Of a stretch of 64,000 bases of DNA, positions 56,340-64,000 are shown in pieces; position 1 is the stretch's first letter, and each line of letters begins with the position of its first letter. The notes beneath the pieces were generated by a model. It was not told where the DNA came from, searched no databases, and worked only from the letters and a program-made list of their open reading frames with translations. Origin of the DNA: Alnus glutinosa (Eukaryota; Streptophyta; Magnoliopsida; Fagales; Betulaceae); the NCBI RefSeq assembly GCF_958979055.1, contig NC_084892.1:24950001-25014000 (forward strand), given 5' to 3'. The translations under genes and the position numbers were made by a program.

Positions 56340-57030
56340 ATAATTACACCATTGGTCCCTAGAGTATGCCATAATTACAAATCACTCTCTATGGTTTAAA
56401 AAGTTTATGGGAGGTCCTTGTGGTAAACTATAATTACAAATCGATCCCTTGAGTCAAATTCCGTTAAATTTTTTGACAGATTCTGTTAAATGCCACGTCA
56501 GCGCCACATCAATGCCACATCAAACCAATAAGATAGCGACACGTGTCCATCTTAATAAAAAATAAATACATAAACTAATATATATAATTTTTTTTTAAAA
56601 AACAAAAAACAAAAAACCAAAGGGGTGGTGCCAAGCCACCCCTAGTGGTTCGGGGGTGGGGGTGGCCCAAACCCTGGACCTTCTGGGGGTGGCCTAACCA
56701 CCAATTCTTTTTTGTTTTTGTTTTTGTTTTGTTTTTTTTTTTAATTTTAATTTTAATTTGAATTTGAATTTTTTTTTAAAAAAAAGTTCATTTATTTCTT
56801 TTTTAATAAATTTATATTTTTTATTAAGATGGACACGTGTCGCTATCTTATTGGTTTGATGTGGCGCTGATGTGGCATTTAATAGAATTTGTCAAAAAAT
56901 TTAACGGAATTTGACTCCAGTGATCGATTTGTAATTATAGTTTACCACAAGGACCCCCCATGAATTTTTTAAACCATAGGGAGTGATTTGTAATTATGAC
57001 ATACCTCAGGGACTAATGGTGCAATTATCC
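56338..57030. mobile_element. Long-TIR (about 240 bp) non-autonomous element in (TA)n
   Basis: Left GGATAATTACACCATTGGTC, CCTAGAGTATGCC; the right end in reverse reads GGATAATTGCACCATTAGTC, CCTGAGGTATG. The arms stay similar through ACACGTGTC and AAGATAGCGACACG, i.e. about 240 bp each. The middle has CCACCCC/GGGGTGG runs. It lies within a (TA)n tract (56287-56337 on the left, TA again from 57033). No coding capacity. Mutator-like by arm length; a 9-bp duplication cannot be verified inside the TA repeat. Confidence 0.8.
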
Positions 57031-57941
57031 CATATATATATATATTTTGCTTTTCTTTCCACCGATTTTTTTTTTGAATGAAAGAGAAAGAAGATTTTGA
57101 GAGAACAGTGGAGAAAATTGGCTTTGTGGTTGGGAGAGTAACAATGATGAGCTTCTGGGTTTGCAGGACTTGAAGGAGGACGAGCTTGTGAGCATGGTTC
57201 AGAAGGGTGACTTGGCTGCGGGACATTCGGGTGTGGCTAAGTGTTTGAAGAAATGTCTCAAAGAGAGGTTCGGCTGATGAACAAAATTGGGAACGACTGA
57301 GTTGAGGAGATGGAGATAGAGCTGAAACTGGAGAGTGATGGGAAGAGTTTCTAAGTAATTTTGTGAAGAGTTGGCTTTTCTTGAGACAAAATGAGAAATT
57401 TGTTGGACTGATTGTGTTTTAGAGAGAAGGATGTTGTTGAGATAAAAATTGAGTGTACTGGTTTTGGTGGCCGTTGAGATTGAGAAGTGTTGTATCGGTG
57501 CAGCAAAATAAAAATAAAAATTAAAAAATTAAAAAAAAAAGGTGGGGATGAAGACCTTGAAGACCAGTGTTTGATGAAGGGCTATAGAGAGGCAGTGACT
57601 CAGTGAGCATAAAACAGAGGGGCGCCGTTTGTCTTTTATGGATGTTACTGTTTCTTGAGAAGCAGGATCAAGTGATGGGTGTGTTTAGGCGTCTTTTGGA
57701 CTGAGAACAACTAAGATGTAGGGTTAAATTGAGTGATGCTGCAGATGTTGATACAAAGAGGTATGGCTTGGGTTTCTTTGGAACTTCCTGTGTGGCTGGA
57801 CAATAGAGGTGAAGATGAGGTGAAGGGCCGTAGAGGTGTTGCACATTTTTGTATGGGTGTTGGGTTATTGTGGAGGGGTTGGTGGTTGCCATGTGAAGGA
57901 TCGAATAGATTTGGCGTTGGCTTATTCAAGCTCTGATACCA
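57031..57941 (-). mobile_element. Internal/leader region of the LTR element next to copy C
   Basis: Lies between the long-TIR insertion and copy C. At its right end the minus strand has the exact initiator-Met primer-binding site TGGTATCAGAGC (57930-57941) directly after the LTR. A plus-strand stretch near 57170-57280 reads DLKEDELVSMVQKGDLAAGH, SGVAKCLKKCLKERFG; I do not recognise it and it could be a captured host exon. Fossil. Confidence 0.5.
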
Positions 57942-58418
57942 TGATATAAATAAGGAAAAGGAGAAACAGAGAAGGGAAGAAGAAGAAGAAGAGGAGAATA
58001 AAAGGTAAAAACTAAAGACTACATCTTGCTGATTTCATTTCATTGTTTGGTTACAAAATAGGTAAATATATAGACTTAACAAAACTTAAAGACCAAAGTA
58101 CAAAAGAAAAAATTAAAAGAGAAATACAAGTAGGTATGGTTGAAGATGGTCTTTTGAGATAGAGGAGTGATTAGGCAGATTTAGGAATGGCTTTGGTGAC
58201 TTATGCTAATGGAGCTGGCGTGGGTGGCTTGCTGTGCTACATAGATGATGGCTTGATGACTTGCTGCAAAGATTTGGCTTGCTGTGCAGACTGGTGTGGA
58301 TGACATGGGTTGATGACTTGCTGTGTAGACTAGCGTGGATGACATGGCTTGATGACTTGTTGTAGAGATTTGGCTTGCTGCTCCTGGATGACTTGCTGCA
58401 GAGATTTATTCTCTAACA
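57942..58418 (-). mobile_element. LTR copy C (477 bp)
   Basis: Minus strand TGTTAGAGAATAAATC (58418) to TTTATATCA (57942), followed by the primer-binding site. Contains a short tandem repeat of GGCTTGATGACTTGCTG and TGGATGACATGG units (58250-58390). The best-preserved copy of this local LTR family. Fossil. Confidence 0.75.
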
Positions 58419-58419
58419 G

Positions 58420-58586
58420 GTGAGACCCAACACGTTGAATATTTAATTAAATTTAGAGGTAAATAAAGGAGAGGCTTGGTTCGAACTCATGACTTCTGCT
58501 CTGATACCATATTAAATCACAACTTATCCCAAAAACTTAAGCCTATAGGAAGAGGTAAATTTAATCATTTAATCAATATTTTAACA
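58420..58586 (-). mobile_element. SMART-type mini LTR element, incomplete
   Basis: Minus-strand LTR 58586-58510 (77 bp, TGTTAAAATATTGATT through AAGTTTTTGGGATAAG), primer-binding site TGGTATCAGAGC at 58509-58498, and a noncoding interior including GTTCGAACCAAGCCTCTCC and CAACGTGTTGGGTCTCACC. This is the organisation of the smallest known plant LTR retrotransposons. It abuts LTR copy C. Fossil. Confidence 0.7.
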
Positions 58587-58624
58587 AATATTTCACATTT
58601 CAATTTGGTGTGACAAAACTTGTC

Positions 58625-58664
<40 letters not shown>

Positions 58665-59903
58665 TAGAGAAAAACTGAAAGGACCATCTGCCCCTTAAAA
58701 GTGTGTTAGAAAATAGAAATACATAGATGAATAAAGCAGTACCTCACTTGCATTGCGATCAAATGTTGTTCCACTAGATTCTCTAGTGAATTTCTTCTTC
58801 CACCTGGCAGTGGAATACACAATGAGAATTACTAGAGTAATATTCACAAAACTTTTTGAATTTCTCAATTACTCAGCTATTTTCTGATGCATCAACATAT
58901 CCAATGTAGGGGCTATATATAGCCTCACCTCCATTGATGGGGAGGCAAGAAAATAGCTATGGAGTAATGCATGTGTAGTGAAGCCAAAGTAATGACTAGG
59001 CGTTACGCCTGACGATTGAAGTAAGTTAGGCTTAACGCATGTTTGTTTCTTGTAACTTAAGGCATGCCCATGTGGGTGCTTCAGTTAATATCTCCCACTT
59101 GCACACAGTGGGCATGACCTCTTCATGCATATCTCAATATGTTTTCTATTATATTCACACTTGCAAATAGACTATGTGACCATCGAGCACACTTGCACAA
59201 AAGGGTGGGATCACTATACCAAATATTTACCAAAAAGACCAGCATAGAAACATCCCTAAAAAACTGTTTTCTTATGCTCTAGACTCATTCGAACACATCT
59301 GATCAAGCACTTTTGATCTCTTTTTAGTTCAAGAAACTCATAACAATGCTTGACCTACCCATAATTACAATAATGTATTCACGATTTTGTCACTATTATA
59401 ACGTAGTGCCTTAACTTGTCGACAATGACTACACTCAGGGATATGTTATCGAATAGTCTTCCCTTCACCCTTATGTCACTCATATTTGGTTCAATCACTT
59501 TCCCAACTATGCCTCTTAAACTACATCAATCATAGTCATATGCAACGCACTAGAGTAGTATAGACATCAAGACCTCCATCTTGTGACAGGGTCAAAGGTT
59601 AACAAAGGCATAATATATAGTCATAAAATGACTCATGAGACTTACACAGTGAGGAAGTAGGGATCAGCCACTCAAAACTATATCTTTTTCTTCTTCCTTT
59701 ATTTAAAGAATCAGGTGGGCTAACCCGTTTGGGCTAGCTTGCGGATCCCAATGGGCTCGTCTCACTGGCCTGGGTTGAACAGTTTGGGTCGGCCTGCGGC
59801 CTCATTTGGCCTTTTTTATTTAAAAAAACCACAAAATAATAATAAACAAAAACATTGGGTTGTGTAGTGCAGAATGCTAACTACAAAAGAATGCACAACA
59901 CCC

Positions 59904-59934
<31 letters not shown>

Positions 59935-60081
59935 ATAAAAATAAAAATTGGAAATCAAAATCGTTGGGTAGGTAGACTGTCCATACCCAAGAACAAAGCT
60001 CCGATAAGGCTGAAGGTAGTAGTTCTAATTTTCGTTAGTAGAAAAATGGACCCATGACAATCCCTCAGGACCAATTCCTAC
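58587..60081 (-). mobile_element. LTR-like noncoding fossil, probably Ty1/copia
   Basis: TATCTCCCACTTGCACACAG, TGGGCATGA (59090-59110) and TACCAAATATTTACC resemble motifs of plant copia LTRs on the minus strand. A (GA)n tract lies at 58629-58659, and a (C)n run followed by A-rich sequence at 59901-59940. Boundaries unknown; no coding sequence. Confidence 0.35.
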
Positions 60082-60465
60082 GCTCTGATACCATAATAAA
60101 ATCATAGGAGGAAAGCAACAAGGAAAATGAAAGAATATGAGAAGAAAACTGTATGTATTTCTTGATAATTGTTTTATTACTTACATAGTGGAAGACTTGG
60201 TAACAACAATCAGAAGTGTTTTGCGTCTTTTGAACAAAAAAGATAAACAAGCCCGCAGGCTTAACAATGATAAAACTCCGCAAAGTGTTTGAGAAAATTA
60301 TCTGATTTGATTAATAATTCAAAGGTTAATGTTTACATGCTACTACCTCCTATATTTATACTAGAACATTACTTGAAGAAAAAGTAAACTTATTCCTAGT
60401 AGTAATAGTAAACCTAGTTTTTGTAAAAGACGAAGACCTAATCCTAGTAAGGAAAGGAGATTATG
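60082..60465 (-). mobile_element. LTR fossil with primer-binding site
   Basis: TGGTATCAGAGC on the minus strand at 60082-60093, then LTR-like sequence sharing GCCCGCAGGCTTAA, AAAACTCCGCAAAGTG and CCTAGTAGTAATAGTAAACC with the nested LTR at 53.3-53.6 kb. It appears to extend on both sides of the MITE at 60466. Broken. Confidence 0.5.
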
Positions 60466-60716
60466 GACATAAATTTCCTACAAACAAGTTTGTAGAAAAT
60501 TTCATACAACCCACATATAAGAATGATATGTGTCCTTTAAACATGTGAGAAGCACGTGTTTTTTTTTTTTTTTTATTAATGCTATTAAAAAAGCATGTAA
60601 GAAGCATCTGCTATTAAAACAACATATGCTTTTCACATTCCAATGGACACATGTTAATCTTATATGTGGGTTGTATGAAATTTCATACAAACCAGTTTGT
60701 AGGAAATTTCTGTCTG
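60466..60716. mobile_element. MITE with 60-bp inverted repeats
   Basis: GACATAAATTTCCTACAAAC, TTTCATACAACCCACATATAAGA at the left, and the reverse complement of the right end GACAGAAATTTCCTACAAAC, TTTCATACAACCCACATATAAGA. Near-perfect arms; poly-T in the loop. No coding capacity. Inserted in the LTR fossil at 60.1 kb. Confidence 0.75.
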
Positions 60717-60789
60717 GAGATTATTACAATCCAAGAAAGGAAATAAAAAGTGCTGGAATTATAAAAGCAAATAAAATATATTCAAATCG

Positions 60790-61670
60790 GTGGTTACAGA
60801 TTCTCCTTCTAGAATAAACACGCGACAGCTGTCTACCGATTAAGGATCTCTAGTCGGGTAAAGCTAAATGATCGGGATCGCCTCTCGGGAGTGTCTCGCG
60901 ATCGCTGCTCGAATGACCGCTCCTTGGGAATGGACTATTGACCTCTCGGGATTGTTGCTTCTTAGGTTTGCTACTCGGGTGCAGATTTTCGAGCGCTTCT
61001 CGGGAGCGTCCTCCATTAGTTACAATGTTGTCTATTTATACACAAAAATTGGAAGACAAATCACGTATTTACATCAATCCCCGTTAACATAATGAAGCTA
61101 TGTATGGATGGCATGCAGCACCGAATATAGAAGATGTTAACCTCGTTCAGCATGCGGGGTAGGTGTTTAATGGATTCAAGATGTGATGTTTGTGGTTTTT
61201 TTCCTTAGCCGAGTGGTAAATCTTGAGTTTCCTTGTTGGTATTGATTGTTTTCCTTTAACAACCTCTCAAGTTAGTGGATATTCATGACACCCAACTTGC
61301 AAAAAAATTATGAAATTATGTCGTTTTCGATGCTTTGGTGAATCGATTGGCTAATTGTGAGTGTTGGAAATGGAGGTCTGTCAACAGTTGTTTCTTCATG
61401 CATGCCTCACTTCTCTCATTGGGTCGATATGCTGTAGATATTGACCTTTTTATTCCCTTTGCAACCACAGCATGAGATACAACTTGATAACCTCCACCTA
61501 ACAACTTTCTCAAATCAAAGTTTAATGTAGCTATAAGGGAAGAATATGATGTCCTCGCAGCAATGTGCTGCGACCATCCTGGAGCTTGATATCCAACATA
61601 TATATCTAGACCTACAAAAGCACCCCAATAAATCCCACATCTGCCAAAGCTAAAGCTTGCACTCATGGTC
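60790..61670 (-). mobile_element. Possible Ty1/copia 3' end fossil
   Basis: On the minus strand a frame ending near 61265 has QLANRFTKAS, then KLGVMNIH-like, similar in style to the copia polyprotein end (QLADIFTKAL, KLGLIDIYAP), followed by TGAGAGGTTGTTAAAGG. An LTR could start at 61261. The upstream 100 residues (61316-61666) match nothing I know. The LTR-like part has repeated CTTCTCGGGAG motifs (60877-61010). Uncertain; broken if real. Confidence 0.35.
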
Positions 61671-61764
61671 TTTAAAGGAAATTCTCCTACTGTTATTCAA
61701 GCCATTCAAACTCGAACCCAACCAACACATTAAAAGGAAATATGTTTGGACGTTGCATATATTT

Positions 61765-62066
61765 TAAGGTGGTTTGAGTTTGTGATTTTAAAAAGTATGA
61801 TTTTAAAATAGTGATTTTAAAATGTACGATTTGAAAAAATGATTTTTAAAAACGCAATTAAGAGTTTGACAAAATCGCAGTTTGAACTTTAAAATCGCAG
61901 GTTAGCCTTTAAAATTCCGTGTTTACAAAAAAGCATCTCCTTGCCTACGATTGCCTTTTCAAATCGTCATTTTTAAAAAATGTAATTTTCAAACGGTTCA
62001 TTTTTTGCGATTTAGTTTAAAATCACACTTTTTGTCTAAGAAATTGCAACACCAAACGCAACCTTA
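61765..62066. mobile_element. hAT-like MITE, about 300 bp
   Basis: TAAGGTGGTTTGAGTTTG at the left, and the right end read in reverse TAAGGTTGCGTTTGGTGTTG. Interior of repeated GATTTTAAA/TTTAAAATC and AAAATCGCA motifs in both orientations. Terminal sequence style and size match plant hAT MITEs; no target duplication confirmed. Confidence 0.55.
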
Positions 62067-63774
62067 GTCTCTACTTACTAAAAAAAAGACACAGAAATGT
62101 CAATACACATAACCTAACCTAATGAACTTCATTCAAAATACAATGCACCTCAACAAATAACCCGACCAAAAGGACTTCACTCTAAATATATCTTATTTCA
62201 TGAAAAGCGATTCGTGTTTATGTGTCAAATTTAAGTTATGTCAAGATATGAGTATAAGTTTATATAAATCAATCATAACTCCATTAATTTCATATTTGAT
62301 TGATATCGAATTTACGAATGTTGTAAAATATTAAGGCCATAACTTCTATCAGGTCATGGCAAAAACTATGCCTTTTATGCCTTCCAATAAGAGGGTGCCA
62401 CGTCTGCCTGAAACAACGAATTAAAGTGAGACAAAAATACTGGAACCTATTCTCTATCACTCGACACTCATCTTCATCCACAAAATTCTCATTTACCTAT
62501 TTCTGCGTCTCTATAGAAAAGAAACACTGCTCACCAAGGCCACCGCCACCGCCACGTCGTCTCCCACACTGGCTAAGCACAGCGCCTGAGAGAGCAAATC
62601 AATGGACGAAGGACTTGTCCTCATCAGTTTATCATCAAATGCTGGGCTTGATGGAATGAGTGATAATATGGGCTAACCAAAACTCTGCCCTAACTTTTTC
62701 CCCTTTCGCCTCTTCCGCCCTATGCGGATTTCCAGCCTCCTTGTGAGGATTACCCACCTTCTAGTGAGGCTTTTCCACCTCCTTGTGAGGCTGACCTATC
62801 ACCTTGTGATTTTTCGTGGGTTTTTTTCCACCTTCCCTGTTTTCTTTGGTTCATTTCAGCTTCCAGGTGTGATTTGCAGAGCTTTGGCGTTTCATCTGAG
62901 CACGGCTCATTTGGTCTTCATCTCCGATTTGAACGGTTTCTGTGTGGGCTTGCTATGTGTATACTTGTCAATTTTCTGCCCTTTGATATTGTGATTTTAC
63001 AAGCTGCGAACTCACTTGGGTTGTCGATATTTCTTGATTTCCTCATCTGGGTAGTTGAAAGTCCTTTGATTCCCCATGTGGGTCGGTGAGTTTTTCTGTT
63101 TCTTCATCTGAGGCGGTGAGTTTTTCCTTGTTTATTCATCTGGGTCTCGGCCATTTACTTGATTTCAGCAGCTTTCGACACTGAAATTGAGGCCCCAGAT
63201 TTACAAAACAACACCATAAACAAATAATCTCTCTCTCGCTGCATGTGTTGAGCACTTAATATGACTTTTCTTTGACTGCATATAAAAAAGAAGAAGAAAA
63301 GTGCGACGATGGAGACTGACTGTAACAAAAACAAGAAATCCCAAAAAGCAAATTCATGGATTTGAGTAAAATAACAACACATCCTGTTAAGAGTTGTAGA
63401 TGACGACGATTAATTGACAACGGTGGTGGTGCCTCTGTGAAGGAGAGTGATGTTCCAGAACTTTTTTCTAGCAAAACTAAACTCGAAGAGACTAGATCCA
63501 GTGTTTTTACATTTTTTTTTTTTTTTTTCAGGATAACGTGTCAGCCATTCATAGGAAGGCAGAAAAGGCCTTGTTTTTGCCACAACCGTATAGAAGTGGC
63601 TCTCAAATATTAATGGCCTTATCGTGTCCCATAAATATTTTTTTTAGACAATTTTACCCTTCCAGTTATACTGACCGTTTCCTCTCAGGATCCAAATGCG
63701 GAAGGAAACCCTGTGCCATCTCCACGTACAGTTCCCACTCGCTCCAGGGTAATAGACACTAGAAAATACTCTCA

Positions 63775-63815
<41 letters not shown>

Positions 63816-63892
63816 ATAGAAAAATATTGTTCCGAATTTACCCCTGGGAAAACCCCTTCCACAGTGCCCACTCGCTGCAGGGTTTTGCAGTG
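62067..63892. other. Spacer before the right-edge gene
   Basis: No supported gene. It includes a 21-bp tandem repeat at 62736-62810, two copies of GGCGGTGAGTTTTTC/GTCGGTGAGTTTTTC (63080-63130), and poly-A of about 37 bases (63778-63814). The final 80 bp are probably promoter and leader of the gene at 63893. Confidence 0.5.
62736..62810 (+). repeat. 21-bp tandem repeat, four copies
   Basis: CCTCCTTGTGAGG (with one TCTAGTGAGG variant and one ACCTTGTGA) starts every 21 bp at 62736, 62757, 62778 and 62799. The Leu-Val-Arg repeat frame across it is explained by the repeat. Confidence 0.75.
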
Positions 63893-64000
63893 ATGATGAT
63901 TCGCGTCGCAGTTAATCTCTCTAGAGCGGCGACCTCCGCCGCAAGATCCGCCAGTCTGGGTCTGAATTCATCTAGACCCTGCGGTCCCTCTTTGTTATCA
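63893..64000 (+). CDS. 5' end of a gene cut by the window edge; likely mitochondrial presequence
   Basis: An open frame of 36 codons to the last base: MMIRVAVNLSRAATSAARSA, SLGLNSSRPCGPSLLS. It is rich in Ser, Ala and Arg, has no acidic residue and has amphipathic spacing, as in mitochondrial (or plastid) targeting peptides. GC content rises sharply here compared with the preceding AT-rich spacer, as at plant first exons. If the Arabidopsis gene order continues, the expected neighbour of the thaumatin-like gene is At5g02130 (SSR1/NDP1, a mitochondrial TPR protein), but nothing in these 36 codons proves that. Confidence 0.5.
   Translation, partial: MMIRVAVNLSRAATSAARSASLGLNSSRPCGPSLLS

Noticed and set aside
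62722-62994. Leu-Val-Arg repeat protein
   Set aside because: Explained by the 21-bp tandem repeat; no other coding signal.

Overview
This is nuclear DNA from a flowering plant, most likely a woody rosid (the order is inference; Fagales would fit the repeat flavour but is unproven). It is AT-rich, the genes carry short GT-AG introns, long (TA)n tracts and poly-purine runs are common, and old transposable elements fill the space between widely spaced single genes. Nothing is prokaryotic, and I see no rRNA, tRNA gene, CRISPR array or operon.

Layout. 0.4-7.2 kb: a whole-looking but dead hAT DNA transposon with matching terminal repeats and an exact 8-bp target duplication. 7.4-8.3 kb: remnant of a MYB/SANT-like gene. 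8.6-14.4 kb: LTR-retrotransposon fossils. 14.86-17.79 kb (-): six-exon laccase, LAC17/LAC2-like, 570 aa. 18-23.8 kb: repeats, including a hAT-like MITE. 23.8-25.2 kb (-): PCS1-type aspartic protease. 26.2 kb: a tRNA-derived SINE. 29.9-33.1 kb (-): eleven-exon AVT1-type amino acid transporter with a 24-nt micro-exon. 34.1-35.0 kb (-): LINE remnant. 35.4-36.2 kb (-): two-exon FIP-like thylakoid zinc-finger protein. 39.5-40.6 kb (-): RING/DUF1117 ubiquitin ligase. 42.9-43.4 kb: LINE RNase H remnant. 44.0-46.4 kb (+): Fes1-type HSP70 nucleotide exchange factor. 48.8-49.1 kb (+): small basic protein with its own TATA box. 51.4-52.2 kb (-): thaumatin-like protein. 53-61.7 kb: a dense nest of LTR fossils, very short SMART-type LTRs, a long-TIR element inside a (TA)n tract, and a 200-bp inverted repeat. 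The last 108 bases open a new plus-strand gene that runs off the window.

The genes do not form one pathway, but their order is informative. PCS1, AVT1, FIP, Fes1 and the thaumatin-like gene lie in the same relative order as I recall for Arabidopsis loci At5g02190, At5g02180/70, At5g02160, At5g02150 and At5g02140. The window is therefore a conserved microsyntenic block expanded by repeats, with a RING gene and a small-protein gene inside it and a laccase beside it. Splice junctions below were set by hand from phase, GT-AG ends and family similarity; every multi-exon model closes in frame. I found no convincing undescribed biological system. The best leads are the micro-exon, the small TATA-box gene, the hAT element with a telomere-like minisatellite, long-TIR elements sitting in TA microsatellites, and an LTR packed with CCGG-centred palindromes.
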